Below, piece by piece: positions 52,209 through 62,100 of a stretch of 64,000 bases of DNA. The stretch is from positions 74,673 through 138,672 of the forward strand of contig JAZRZP010000030.1 of assembly GCA_045601425.1 (NCBI GenBank). The letters are read 5' to 3'. Under the pieces are notes generated by a model. That model was not told the DNA's origin and did no database searches. It saw only the letters and a program-made list of their open reading frames with translations. The stretch is from UBA1219 sp045601425 (GTDB taxonomy: Bacteria > Bacteroidota > Bacteroidia > Bacteroidales > P3). The stretch's first letter is position 1; the number at the start of each line of letters is the position of its first letter. The position numbers were made by a program, and so were the translations under genes.

Positions 52209-52971
52209 TCTCTATTATTATTCGGGCATTCCCGCTGTCGGGCAAACCCGACTGTCGTCGGACTATGCCACGCCATCGGTCGGCGAGACGAAAATGTGCG
52301 CTTCGCTCCCGTTCTGCGAACTTTGCCGGTGGCAAAATTTTCGTCATGCCTAATGCGTGACGAAATACCACTCTGCAAAGGGTTCGCAAAGCCGTATTCC
52401 GTCATCCGCTCTGTAGATGGCAAACTCCCGCTGGTCGTTAGCCGGGACACACGAAAAGAAATAACTGTGTGGGCTCGCTCCCACAATTTTATAAGTGTTC
52501 GCCGTCTGTCGCTCACTTAATATCTCCGCTGTCCGATGGGTGCGGCCAACTCCCTACGTTGGCACTTCGGTCGTCCGCCACATGTTCCCATCTTTCACGG
52601 CTCCGATAACAAGTTCCCTCCATACTTACTCACACACAAAAAATTGTGCAATAAGGTGGCAATCAACTCAATATCTTTCGTTCATTGCCAAAAGTGGACT
52701 ACAATTCGCCTCCGCTCGCCACGAACTCACCTCGTTCATCAGCGGACACCGCTCTCACATATCGGTAAAATTATTCTCTCGTTATTGCCTCGCTCGGTAG
52801 GGCGCGCCCCCCGTTTTCTTTCTCTTATTCGCTTACGCAGTAGGCGGTTTCTCTGTCGGGACAAGGGTTTGCGTCGCATTCTGTCCGACGCAAAATGTAA
52901 AAATCGCCGAGAGGTATTCACTGGACACCTCTACGGCGATTTTTATTATGCGGAATGACTTTATTTATAGT
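52209..52971 (+). ncRNA. Candidate large structured non-coding RNA in the phage late region
   Basis: Nearly 800 bases without a credible ORF separate terL from the portal operon. The segment is rich in nested inverted repeats: GACGAAAAT (52287) with ATTTTCGTC (52337), TTTGCC (52322) with GGCAAA (52331), TGTGGG (52468) with CCCACA (52480), GATGGG (52535) with CCCATC (52587) around GCCAAC/GTTGGC, TGGCAAT (52657) with ATTGCCA (52684), and TTTGCGTCG (52868) with CGACGCAAA (52886). It ends in a strong terminator (52899-52944). Large ornate RNAs are known from phages (ROOL, GOLLD), but I could not match this to either. Confidence 0.5.
52899..52944 (+). terminator. Strong terminator at the end of the structured region
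   Basis: AAAAATCGCCG...CGGCGATTTTT with inner AGAGGT/ACCTCT pairs forms a long stem before a T-rich run. Confidence 0.9.
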
Positions 52972-53005
52972 GTCCCAACACTCTCCGTATTTAGGGCTAT
53001 TTTTG
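52972..53005 (+). promoter_or_regulatory. Phage-type promoter of the portal operon (copy 2)
   Basis: GTCCCAAC (52972-52979), an 18-bp spacer and TATTTTTG (52998-53005). The ATG follows four bases after the box, so the transcript should be leaderless. Confidence 0.8.
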
Positions 53006-53009
53006 CAAT

Positions 53010-53291
53010 ATGAATAATATCGCAAAAATCACAAGGGCCGACGCACTCCGCATTATGGAGATGCGAGAGGCACAAGGCATCCGCAACACGTTCTCGATTC
53101 AGTTCTACAAAAAGAACGGCGAGCTGGTGTTCTTTCCAACAGCATGTTCCGCAGGGCTGCGGTTCAATATGCACGAGAACAGAATGCGAGGTGTGCAGCA
53201 GCTCGACAGCAACGGCAAGAAAATCGGACACGTCACGCCTGTGTGTATCGACAACATTCGCATGTTCAACCATCAACAAGTAGTATTGTAA
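53010..53291 (+). CDS. Small basic phage protein
   Basis: A 93-residue protein starting four bases after the phage -7 box, hence probably leaderless. It contains a strand-rich middle (TFSIQFYKKNGELVFFPTA) and a basic C-terminus. Its position before the portal gene suggests a head-assembly or regulatory role, but this is not supported by a known domain. Confidence 0.6.
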   Translation: MNNIAKITRADALRIMEMREAQGIRNTFSIQFYKKNGELVFFPTACSAGLRFNMHENRMRGVQQLDSNGKKIGHVTPVCIDNIRMFNHQQVVL

Positions 53292-53292
53292 T

Positions 53293-54609
53293 ATGGAAGC
53301 ACTTTTTACAAAAAACGGCATCCCAGCGTTCATGTCCTCGAAGAAGATTTTCACCGTGACAAAACTGCCAGAAGCGAAAACTGAAGAGCCGAAGCAGAGC
53401 TTTTTTGTCGGCAAAAGGGAGTTCGTGTCGTGGGGCGACAACAACAAGAGACCCGACGAGATGGTGCGCGTCATCGGGAGCACGGGAGTGCTTTCCACGG
53501 CGGTGGGGTTCAAAACCCGCACATCGTTCGGACAAGGTGTCCTGCCGATGAAAGCAGACGGATTCTTGGATTCGGGCAACCCGAAATTCGTGCCGTACAA
53601 CGACGCATGGCTGACGGAGTATTTCAACGGCTACACGTTCCGCAACTATATAACTCAGGCGTTCCGCGACTTGTTCAAGTTCGGCAACTGCTTTCCGATA
53701 TTCTATTTCAACGAAGACGGCAAGATTGCTACAGTCATCAACCGCAACGCCCGCCACTGTCGCGTGAGCCGTGACAAAAACTATCTGTGCGTTTATCCCG
53801 ACTTCTGGAAATCGGAGCCGGACGAGAAAACGGCAGAGGTCATCGAGATGCTGAACGAGGATGATCCGTTCCTCGACTTCGAGCGTCGCAAAGCAGCGGG
53901 TAAGCTGAAAAACAAGCCGTTGGCGTTTCCACGCATCAAAAACTACTACTCCAACAACGACTACTACGGTGTGCCCGACTGGGATGCCGCATGGAAAAGC
54001 GGTTGGGTGGACATCGCCCACAAGATTCCGGCTTTCCTCGCTCAGAGCTACGCAAACGCTATGAGCCTGATGTGGCACATCCAAGTGCCTGCGTCGTTCT
54101 GGGATAAGAAGTTCCCTGAGGAGCAGTTCGAGAATCCGACAAAACGACAGGAGGCCATCAACGACTTTATGGATACCATGGAAAGTAGCCTCTGCGGTGA
54201 GGAGAATGTGAGCAAAGCATTGTTCACCGACTACGAGGCTTCGCTGTCGGGCAAAGAATTAGACGGCTGGAAGATTACCCGTCTGGAAAACGAGATAGAC
54301 GCAAAAGAGCGTCTATCGACTTCGGCGGCAGCCAACAGCGAGATTCTGTTTTCGATGATGATTAACCCCAGTGTATTCGGCGCAGGTATGCCGGGCGGCA
54401 GCTACGCAGGCAACAGCGGAAGCGGTAGCGACATCAGAGAATCGTTCCTCGTGTCGGTGATTACCACCTACATTGAGAAACAGCAGGTGCTCGACCCCGT
54501 TATGATGTTTATGCGTGATAGGGGTTACAAAGACCTGATGCTGAAATACAAAGAAACGATATTAACCACCCTCAACACGGGACAAGCTAAGGAGGACATA
54601 TTGTCATGA
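53293..54609 (+). CDS. Phage portal-like protein
   Basis: A 438-residue protein. It is long and helix-rich with an N-terminal wing-type region (about 40-260) and a C-terminal part carrying LDGWKITRLENEIDAKERLSTSAAANSE and MMINPSVFGAGMPGG, similar to portal clips. It follows the packaging genes and precedes head-tail genes, as portals do. Sequence similarity alone is modest, so the call is by position plus fold pattern. Confidence 0.6.
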   Translation: MEALFTKNGIPAFMSSKKIFTVTKLPEAKTEEPKQSFFVGKREFVSWGDNNKRPDEMVRVIGSTGVLSTAVGFKTRTSFGQGVLPMKADGFLDSGNPKFVPYNDAWLTEYFNGYTFRNYITQAFRDLFKFGNCFPIFYFNEDGKIATVINRNARHCRVSRDKNYLCVYPDFWKSEPDEKTAEVIEMLNEDDPFLDFERRKAAGKLKNKPLAFPRIKNYYSNNDYYGVPDWDAAWKSGWVDIAHKIPAFLAQSYANAMSLMWHIQVPASFWDKKFPEEQFENPTKRQEAINDFMDTMESSLCGEENVSKALFTDYEASLSGKELDGWKITRLENEIDAKERLSTSAAANSEILFSMMINPSVFGAGMPGGSYAGNSGSGSDIRESFLVSVITTYIEKQQVLDPVMMFMRDRGYKDLMLKYKETILTTLNTGQAKEDILS

Positions 54610-55574
54610 CATGCCACTTTTTCGAAAATGCAGACGACTTCAAGAAGTGTCTGCCGGTGAACGTGAACACCACGTTCGAGACGTTGGCCCCTGCCATCGC
54701 ACAGGCGGAGACGGATTTCATAAAACCCGTACTGGGTGAGCCATTGTTCGACACGCTGTCGGATATGTACAACAGAGTTGCACCATACGACACCACCCCT
54801 CCGGGACCAAAGCAGTGCGAGGTGATAGAACACCTGCAGTTCGCCATCATCCGACTGGCGTACTGGGACAGCTTCGACCAGCTGAGTGTTATGATGAGCG
54901 ACAACGGCATATCGGACCAGAACGGCGAGAGCCGCGTGTATCGGTACCAAGCCGAGAACCTTCGCAGTAACCTTTACCGCCAAGGCTACCAACGGCTGAA
55001 ACAGGCGATGGCCATAATCGAGGAGAATCCGCAGGAGTTCCCCGACTTCGAGCAAAGTCCGTACTATGTGCTGAGTGCCGCTTCGCTGATTAAGAGTACG
55101 CACGACTTCGACAGCCTTGTGCCTATCGACGGAGATTTCCGCACGTTCTCGCGGCTGCACCGCTTCATCACCACAGTAGAACAGATGGACCTCGCTTTCC
55201 GCCTCGGACAAGAGCTGTCCGCCGCCATAATGCAAGACCAGACAGAGGCACGCTTCGCGCCGATAATGCCTGCGCTGCGTATGTACGTGGCTTGCAAGGC
55301 TTACGCCGAGGCACTGCCTTTCCTGAAATCCAACGCCATAGGCGAGGTGAAGAAAGAGACGAGCAACGACGGCACGACGAACAACTTCGACCAAAAGGCC
55401 ATCAACGGCATGTCACAGTTATACAACGAGCGAGGCGAACGCTATATGGCTACCGTCATCAACTACTGCAAGAATAACCTCGACACGTTCCCTGAGCTGG
55501 CAGGCGGTGAAAATGCCAAAGTACGCACGACGATGTTCCGCGACAACACCCACAAAAAGACCGTGAAAGTATGA
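54606..55574 (+). CDS. Phage head/neck protein (connector candidate)
   Basis: A 322-residue helical protein overlapping the portal gene by 4 bp. It has a helical C-terminal half (ALRMYVACKAYAEALPFLK, GERYMATVINYCKNNLDTF). Helical proteins directly after the portal usually belong to the connector or head-completion set (Bacteroides phages often encode a DUF6712-type protein here). No catalytic motif. Confidence 0.55.
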   Translation: MTCHFFENADDFKKCLPVNVNTTFETLAPAIAQAETDFIKPVLGEPLFDTLSDMYNRVAPYDTTPPGPKQCEVIEHLQFAIIRLAYWDSFDQLSVMMSDNGISDQNGESRVYRYQAENLRSNLYRQGYQRLKQAMAIIEENPQEFPDFEQSPYYVLSAASLIKSTHDFDSLVPIDGDFRTFSRLHRFITTVEQMDLAFRLGQELSAAIMQDQTEARFAPIMPALRMYVACKAYAEALPFLKSNAIGEVKKETSNDGTTNNFDQKAINGMSQLYNERGERYMATVINYCKNNLDTFPELAGGENAKVRTTMFRDNTHKKTVKV

Positions 55575-56080
55575 GTACGAACAATTTTCTGGTGGATTTT
55601 ACCGAACTGATGGCCGGACTGGCGGCAGCTCACACTGGGCTAAAACACCGCGCCGACGACAAACATTTCTTCCGTGGCGAAGTGGAGGAGTTCTTTCGCC
55701 AGTTCCGTAGCGACGTGCGCTTTCCGTGCCTCATCCTCGAAGGCTCCGACTTGGAGTATAGCGGCAGTCCGAGCAACACGGTGAAGACACGCCACTGTGC
55801 TTTCATCATCGCGGACACCTACTCGCTGAAAGACGACTACGACAGCATACAGGAGCGGATGTCGGACTGCGAGAAGATTGGAGAGGAAATCATCGGCAAG
55901 ATGCTACAGATGGCCGAAGAGGGCGACACCTTGCTGGTGGGACTGGACATCAACACCGTGACGGCGGTGTATATGCAGAACCAGACGAACCGCTACTGCG
56001 GTTGTCGGTTTGAGTTCGACATCGAACAACAAAACTGTCTGTATAACCCCAACGTGTGGCAAGAACCTGACAACAAATGA
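55571..56080 (+). CDS. Phage neck/tail-completion candidate
   Basis: A 169-residue protein overlapping the previous gene by 4 bp. Strand-rich, with VRFPCLILEGSDLEYSG and a long helix (SIQERMSDCEKIGEEIIGKMLQMAEEG). Similar proteins in this position act as tail terminators or adaptors; unproven here. Confidence 0.5.
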   Translation: MSTNNFLVDFTELMAGLAAAHTGLKHRADDKHFFRGEVEEFFRQFRSDVRFPCLILEGSDLEYSGSPSNTVKTRHCAFIIADTYSLKDDYDSIQERMSDCEKIGEEIIGKMLQMAEEGDTLLVGLDINTVTAVYMQNQTNRYCGCRFEFDIEQQNCLYNPNVWQEPDNK

Positions 56081-56853
56081 AAACGATAGACATAACAGTT
56101 GCCAAGCGAAAATACAGCTTTACCGCCCCCGAACGATGGGAAGAAGTAAGGCAAGACCAGTTCATTGCCTACTGCAAGACACAGCGGGCACGTTACCACG
56201 TTGAGCCGCTTGTGCTGGCGGCAATGCTGGACATGCCCGACAACGTGGCGGTGTATCTGATGCCTGCCGACTGGTATGCGATTGGCAAGGAGTTCGATTG
56301 GCTGTTGGACGTGCAGAGCCTCGACGTTAATATCATCGACAAGGTGGATATCGCCAACGTGGGCGAGTGCCTTGCCCCGGATGCCGACTTCTCCAACGTG
56401 ACGTGGGAGGAGTTCATGTTCTGCGACCATTTTGCCGAAAACCAGTCGTGGACGACCTGCATGGCAGTTCTTTTCCGCCCGGAGAAAAAAGACTGGGACG
56501 GCGAGAGCGAGCGACGGATTCCGTACACCAAGCAAGGCACGGAACGCCGACTGCCCGGCTTCATGGCCTTGGGCGAGGATGTTCTTAACGCCTTCGGAGT
56601 GCAATACACCGTGATGCGCAAGAGGATGACGGACAAGTACCCTCGTCTGTTCGTGGACGCTGGCGACGATGAGGAAGAGAACGGCAAGAAAACGAAACGA
56701 CGCAGGAAACACTCGTGGCTGTCCACTATCCGCGAGATGATGAGCGAACACTTCTGGGAAGAGGAGAAGTTCCTACGTCTGCCCGTGAACAGCGTGCTGT
56801 TCCAAATGAACAAGGCAATAATAGACAACGAGAAACTGAATAAAAAGAAATGA
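56077..56853 (+). CDS. Phage tail-assembly candidate
   Basis: A 258-residue protein overlapping the previous gene by 4 bp. The middle is rich in acidic and aromatic residues (DWLLDVQSLDVNIIDKVDIANVGECL), the C-terminal third is strongly basic (KKTKRRRKHSWLST) with a helical end. It may be a tail chaperone or adaptor; assignment by position only. Confidence 0.5.
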   Translation: MKTIDITVAKRKYSFTAPERWEEVRQDQFIAYCKTQRARYHVEPLVLAAMLDMPDNVAVYLMPADWYAIGKEFDWLLDVQSLDVNIIDKVDIANVGECLAPDADFSNVTWEEFMFCDHFAENQSWTTCMAVLFRPEKKDWDGESERRIPYTKQGTERRLPGFMALGEDVLNAFGVQYTVMRKRMTDKYPRLFVDAGDDEEENGKKTKRRRKHSWLSTIREMMSEHFWEEEKFLRLPVNSVLFQMNKAIIDNEKLNKKK

Positions 56854-56854
56854 C

Positions 56855-57082
56855 ATGGACAACGACAATGTGAACCACCCTAACCACTACTGCGACGGCG
56901 GCATTGAGTGCATCGACGCGATGATAGCGGCGATGGGTGCCGATGCGGTGAAAGACTTCTGCGTGTGCAACGCTTTCAAGTACCTTTTCCGCCACAAGCG
57001 GAAAAACGGCATCGAGGATCTGCAAAAAGCACGCTGGTACATAACGAAGTACATCGAGTTGGAAATGACTGATAAGCAATAA
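56855..57082 (+). CDS. DUF3310 protein
   Basis: A 75-residue protein matching DUF3310 strongly: NHPNHYCDGGIECIDAMIAAM, then a helix with FKYLFRHKRKNGIEDLQKARWYI. The family is common in phages and has been linked to nucleotide-related functions, but no activity is firm. Located 1 bp after the tail candidate gene. Confidence 0.9.
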   Translation: MDNDNVNHPNHYCDGGIECIDAMIAAMGADAVKDFCVCNAFKYLFRHKRKNGIEDLQKARWYITKYIELEMTDKQ

Positions 57083-57094
57083 AAACAACAGACT

Positions 57095-57688
57095 ATGAGA
57101 CAAGTTGACATTGATTTTGGCTTCTTTGCCACCGAATACGAGAAGAAACAGGTGATTGTGGGCTGCACCAACAGCCCGCTGTCGGCGGAGAAATGGATTG
57201 CGGAACAGCCGAAACGCCTGCCGCATTACGTGATAGACCGCAACGGCGAGGTGTTCCACCTGTTCAACGACAGCTATTACAGCAATATCGTGAACGTGGA
57301 CAAGGAACTGCGACCGCTAACGGAAGGACGCAACATCAACCAGTCGGCCATCACCATACTGCTGGCCAATGCCGGAGCGTGCAAGATGGGCGATTACAGA
57401 TATGTGTATGAGTATTGCAGCTGCTCGCCATATCGCGGATGTAGATATTACGAGATGTACACCACCGCACAGCTGAAAGCCCTGCGCGAACTGTTGCAGG
57501 ACTTGCTGAAAACGCATGGCATCACCTACCGTTACAGCAACCGTCTGGGCGACATTTGCAAGGATGCTCTGCAAGGCAACGAAGGGGTGTTCCTGATGAC
57601 TGCTTTCAGCCGCAAGACTAACAACCCGCATCCGCAGTACGAACTTCTTAAAATGTTCAAGGAGTTGGCCCGATGGGTAAGGTTGTAG
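57095..57688 (+). CDS. N-acetylmuramoyl-L-alanine amidase-like protein (possibly degenerate endolysin)
   Basis: A 197-residue protein with an amidase_2-like layout: PHYVIDRNGEVFHLFND (about 48-63) and NQSAITILLANAG (about 85) and a C-terminal helix (YTTAQLKALRELLQDLLKTHGI). The zinc ligand His usually in a VIHHTA-type motif near the N-terminus is not visible (the site reads VIVGCTNSPLSA). So it may be degenerate, divergent or use other ligands. Its function would be cell lysis or tail-tip cell-wall penetration. Confidence 0.6.
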   Translation: MRQVDIDFGFFATEYEKKQVIVGCTNSPLSAEKWIAEQPKRLPHYVIDRNGEVFHLFNDSYYSNIVNVDKELRPLTEGRNINQSAITILLANAGACKMGDYRYVYEYCSCSPYRGCRYYEMYTTAQLKALRELLQDLLKTHGITYRYSNRLGDICKDALQGNEGVFLMTAFSRKTNNPHPQYELLKMFKELARWVRL

Positions 57689-58137
57689 TAAAAGATGTGT
57701 TCACCGGGCGGCGCGGATTCCTGACGGACGACGAGTACAACCGCCAGATGGAAGCGTGGAGCCGTGAGGTGCAGAAACTCGCCAAGGCAGGCGCGTCGGC
57801 GTTCACCAAAGGCAAACACCGACCGCACACCTATCGCAGCGGCAAGAAGGCAGGCACCACGGAATACAAACTCCGAAACAAAGTGCAGTTCCAGCTAAAG
57901 AGCGACGCAGGCGAGGTGGCGGGCGTACTGTTCCAATTCCCGGTACACGGCATTTTCCGCGAATACGGAGTTGGCCGTGGTGCGCCGCGCTCGTTGGGAA
58001 ACTCGGTGCGCCGCTCGATGAGCGACTGGTTCAGCGGTGCGCTGAACCGCAAAGAGAACAAAATGCTCGACATAGTGGCGGAACACCAAGCCGACAAAGT
58101 GGTGCGGACGTTCATGGGAATAAATAAAGGCTCCTAA
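57673..58137 (+). CDS. HK97 gp10-like head-tail joining protein
   Basis: A 154-residue protein overlapping the amidase gene by 16 bp. Basic, with the gp10-like core (VQFQLKSDAGEVAGVLFQFPVHGIFREYGVGRGAPRS), where a strand-glycine pattern precedes a long C-terminal helix. In HK97-like phages this protein joins head and tail. Followed by a terminator. Confidence 0.6.
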   Translation: MGKVVVKDVFTGRRGFLTDDEYNRQMEAWSREVQKLAKAGASAFTKGKHRPHTYRSGKKAGTTEYKLRNKVQFQLKSDAGEVAGVLFQFPVHGIFREYGVGRGAPRSLGNSVRRSMSDWFSGALNRKENKMLDIVAEHQADKVVRTFMGINKGS

Positions 58138-58166
58138 TGCCCTCGAAAATTTGTCAATTCATGTAT

Positions 58167-58192
58167 TGGGGCGGTCGAAAGCCCCCTTTTAT
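58167..58192 (+). terminator. Terminator of the portal operon
   Basis: The stem GGGGC/GCCCC with loop GGTCGAAA and a T-rich run, 30 bp after the gp10-like stop. Confidence 0.7.
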
Positions 58193-58280
58193 TTGTTCAT
58201 TTACAATAAAATAACTTTCTTATTTATAGTTATTTATAAATTATTTTTCAAAAATATTTTTCAATATTGAAAAATATTTG

Positions 58281-58288
58281 TATCTTTG
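58281..58288 (+). promoter_or_regulatory. -7 element of the NYN transcript
   Basis: TATCTTTG, host-type, with no clear TTTG at the usual spacing. Expected initiation is about 58295, upstream of the attenuator-like leader. Confidence 0.6.
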
Positions 58289-58305
58289 CACTTGAAAAAG
58301 CAACG

Positions 58306-58354
58306 CTCTACTTTCTTGTAGAGACATGGCCACTCTAGGGTGGCTTTTTTTTTT
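58306..58354 (+). promoter_or_regulatory. Attenuator-like leader of the NYN gene
   Basis: Two hairpins stand in tandem: CTCTAC/GTAGAG (58306-58323, loop TTTCTT) and GCCAC/GTGGC (58329-58344) followed by ten T (58345-58354). The second is a complete intrinsic terminator 20 bp before the NYN start codon. A short frame beginning at the ATG inside the second stem contains one Trp codon. Confidence 0.75.
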
Positions 58355-58374
58355 ATAATAATATAAGAACTATA

Positions 58375-59052
58375 ATGGCTAAAACATTAAAAAACAGAGT
58401 AATATTCTACATAGACGGATTCAACTTCTATTATGGAATTCGTAGGACAAGGAAAACAGATCCAATTTGGGGCAACTATTATTGGATAGACATTGTTAAG
58501 CTTTGTGAAAGTTTTCTTGGTGAAAACCAAGAGTTGGTTAAAGTTGTATACTTTACAGCCAGTCCTATGACCCCTGCTAAAAACAGCAGACAAAGTGCAT
58601 TTCTTAATGCCAATAAACTCATTGATGGAGATCGTTTCGAAGTTATCCGTGGAAAATATATGGACAAACCTTTTGAATGTCCAAATTGTGCCTATACGAT
58701 ACACAAACCAGAGGAAAAAAAGACCGATGTAAACATAAGTGTTAGAATGATAGAGGATTGCATAACCGATAAAACCGACACCCTATCACTCATTAGTGCG
58801 GACACAGACCTTATTCCACCGCTTGAAGTCATTAGAAGAAACTATCCAAATAAAAAAATAAAAATCTATTTTCCACCATCGAATTTCAGTAGGGATATAA
58901 ACGACTATATGCTTACTAACCTAAATAGCAAGCCCAAATTACTTATTAAAAACCAACGACGCTTTACCGAAGCAATAATGCCCGATACTGTAAGCAGGGA
59001 CGGTGTTATATACACAATACCACCAAAGTGGAAAGGAAGAAGAACCATTTGA
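58375..59052 (+). CDS. NYN-domain (LabA/DUF88-type) ribonuclease
   Basis: A 225-residue protein. The NYN/PIN-like fold shows the acidic core: FYIDGFNFYYG (about 11-21), KKTDVNISVRMIED (about 120-133) and SLISADTDLIPPLEVI (about 138-153). The family are Mg-dependent RNases, often in toxin or defence settings. It has its own promoter and a terminator-bearing leader, so its expression is likely controlled by read-through. It faces the tape-measure gene. Confidence 0.85.
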   Translation: MAKTLKNRVIFYIDGFNFYYGIRRTRKTDPIWGNYYWIDIVKLCESFLGENQELVKVVYFTASPMTPAKNSRQSAFLNANKLIDGDRFEVIRGKYMDKPFECPNCAYTIHKPEEKKTDVNISVRMIEDCITDKTDTLSLISADTDLIPPLEVIRRNYPNKKIKIYFPPSNFSRDINDYMLTNLNSKPKLLIKNQRRFTEAIMPDTVSRDGVIYTIPPKWKGRRTI

Positions 59053-59148
59053 ATTTATAATTAACAACACAAACTACTATACAACTACGACATAAGTGTT
59101 TCTGTCTTCGTCCATGTTCTTTTTGAAATCATTTTGATTTAGAGATAT

Positions 59149-62100
59149 TTACAGCCGTGCCACGCTCCGCAGGAAATTCTCGTTGCGTTCGTAGGTCATC
59201 TGGTAGTCGCGCGATATTACAGCACGGCGGTTGTTCGGGTCTTTCATGTATGCACAGAGGTCTTGCAACAAGGCAACCATCTGGTTGTTGTCGGTCTGTG
59301 CCGCTGTGCGCGATGCCGACAGTCTGCCGTCGATGGCCTGCGCTGCTGCGCTTACGTTGGCCGTGTTCACTCTGGCGAAGGGCAGACGTTGCAACAGCGA
59401 GGTGTCGCCACGCTGGTACTTCTCCAGTGCCGCGATGACGGGTGCCGTGCTGGGGTCGGTCAGCAGGTCGTTGCTGGCCACCCATTCCTCTCCGGCTTCG
59501 CCTGCCTTGAACACCGTCTCCCTCGGCACATATCCGCCCTTGGCGTATGGCTCCGGCTCGGCAAGGATGGCGGCGGTCTGCAACGCCACGTTGGTGGCGG
59601 CAATGGCACTCATCGCTATCTTCGCCCATGTGTTCAGACTGCTGTCGGCCCATACTTGGATGACGGCAAGGGCTGCCGACATGTGAGCCTGCGCCAACGA
59701 CATCGCTTTCTGACGTTTGAACTGCTCCAGTTCCTCGGCTTTGCGTTTCTCGTTGTATTCCTTTTCGATGGCCTCTTTCCGTTCGGTGTATTGCTTATCG
59801 GAGATGATGTTGTTTTTCAGCTGCTCGTCGAGTGCCTCTATCTTGGCATCACGTTCTTTCTCCGCGTCTTGTATGCGTCGGTTGCTCTTGTTGTCCAGAT
59901 AGTCGTTCAGCTGTTGCATCGTCTCCATGGCCGAATCGGCGAAGTTGCGAAGTATCTCCGTGACCTTGCGAAACTTGGTGCTCCATTCCTCGGTGTCTAA
60001 CAGTTTTTCTTTGCTCTCGTTGGCCTTGTCGAGTTTATTCTTGTTCTCGTCGAGAACGGTGTTCTGACGCTCCAAAGCTGCAATCTGAGCATCGAGAGCA
60101 TCAACAACAGCGGGGTCGCGTTGTTCCTCGCTCTTGGTCTGCTCCGTGGCGAGCTGCTTCCGCAGTATCTCCAACAGTGCCTCGTTGCTCTCCTTGGCCT
60201 TGGCAATGGCATCGGATTGTTTCTTGTACTCGGCTGCAAGCTGTTGGCGTTTGCCCTCGTTGGAGCCGGTGAACCCCGACACATCCACCGACGAGCCGTC
60301 GATGGTCTTAATCAGTTCTACACGTGCGTCGGATATGCCTTGGCGGTAGCCGTCGATAATGGCCTGTATCTGTGCCTTTGCCTCTTCGCTCAGGTTGGGG
60401 TCGGTCAGGTCTTGCTCGTATTGGTTTATCTGTTCGTTGGCCTTGGCGATTTCGTTCTTCAGACGCTCGTAGGCCTCTGTAACTTTGTTCACCGCCTCGA
60501 TGTCGGACGTGCCTTTGTGCTGGGTTTGGAACTTCGCCAGTTCCTCGTTAGCTTTCTTGATGTACTTGTCAATCTCCGACTGTTTCCATCGTTCCGCTGC
60601 CGCAACGAGGTCGGCGAGTTTCTGCGCTGCGTCGGGGTGGTTCACCTCTTTTGATTCCAGCTGTTGCCGCATTTTGGCAATACCATCGTCCACCTCCGAA
60701 AGAGTTTTGGCGATGCCTGTCTTGGTCTTGGTGTCTATCTTCGCCATCAGACGCTCGTAGTCGTTGCAGAAGGATTCCCACGCCTCTGCCGCTTTTCTTG
60801 CTCGTGCCTGCTCTGGGGTTTCCTTGCCGTCGCCTAAAGGGGTGTTGTTGTTGTCGTCGCCTTCGGTGTTTACTACCAAATCCGCCACGGTGATTTTCTT
60901 AGGTGTCGGGAACATCTTGTTCAAATCTTGCTCGAACTTCACCAACTCACCTTTTGCCGCAGCGACCTCGTATGCATCGGTCCAGAAGCTATGGCCTCGG
61001 ATATGGTAATAATCAGCCATGTTACCGAAGTTCTTTTTTATCTTGCCAAGCACATTCTCCCAATTATCCTGTGTTCCGTCGAGTTCCGACAGTAATTCGG
61101 AATACACCTGCAGCTGTGCCTCCGACATCTTTTTAGCGGCGAAGTCGTAGGCCGACTGGACTTTGCTATAAACCTTGTCCGCAACTTCATCCTGTTTTTC
61201 CGACAGTTTCTGTTGCTTCATCTTTTCGTAAACCGACTGCCGCGCAGCATTCGTCACCTGTATGTACGCATCGCGGATGTCAATCAGATTGCCTTTTTCA
61301 TCTTGCAGGTTCTTAATCAATTCCGGGTATCTCTTTATGAGGATATCCATACCTTTCTTATACACCTCGCTGCCCTTGCCCGCTTTCTCCATCGACTTGA
61401 ACAACGCCCGATATTCCGATTCCATTTTCTGGACTTCCGTGCCTATCTCCCTCGAAATATCGCTCAGCTCTTTTTTCATGCTCTTGCTGCTCTTGACAAT
61501 CTGCCACACGGTTGTTAATATGGTAGTCAGTGCCGTGATGATAAGTCCCCACGGAGTAGAGGAAAATGCCACCTTTTGAGCCTTGATTGCTACAGTGTGT
61601 GCTTTTGTCGCTATTGTCGCCTGAGCGGTTACTGCGGCTTCCAGCTGTTGGGCTCGACCTTGAGCCATGGTCTTAATGGTGAGTGCACCGTAGTCGTTGG
61701 CCTGTACTTTCATCGCAGCAATCTGTTTTTGCTTTGCGAGTTCAAGTTTCATCTCGGCCAGACGCTCTTTCTCGTCGGCGGCTATTTTCTTCAACTGCTT
61801 GGCGTTGGCAATCTCTTTATGCATCGCCTCCAGTTTTTCAATACCCAATAGAGATTTCAGTTGTTTCTGTAGTTTGCCCGTGGCGAGGTATGCAGCACCT
61901 TTCAGGTAGGCGTAGCGTGCCAATAGCGCCACCACTCCTGCAAGGGCAACGTGGTTTTCTTTCAGCAAACGCACAAATCCAGCAAGGCCTTTCGTTAGTC
62001 CCGTGCCTACTTTCGTCATCGACACCAGCACCGGGTACAACTCGTTGCCCAACTCAATTCGCACATCCTCGAAAGCCTTTTTTGCTTTTTCCGCCTGCGC

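Noticed and set aside
52536..52958. 140-codon open frame in the structured region
   Set aside because: Composition is unlike the phage genes, it runs through the terminator, and no promoter or homologous pattern supports it.
58326..58365. Leader peptide with a Trp codon controlling the NYN gene
   Set aside because: Only one Trp codon and a start inside the terminator stem; kept as a note but not called.
40095..59457. attL/attR boundaries of an integrated prophage
   Set aside because: The 30-bp identity at 59428-59457 lies within an uninterrupted tape-measure gene with phage genes on both sides, so the segment between cannot be a simple prophage; no integrase found.
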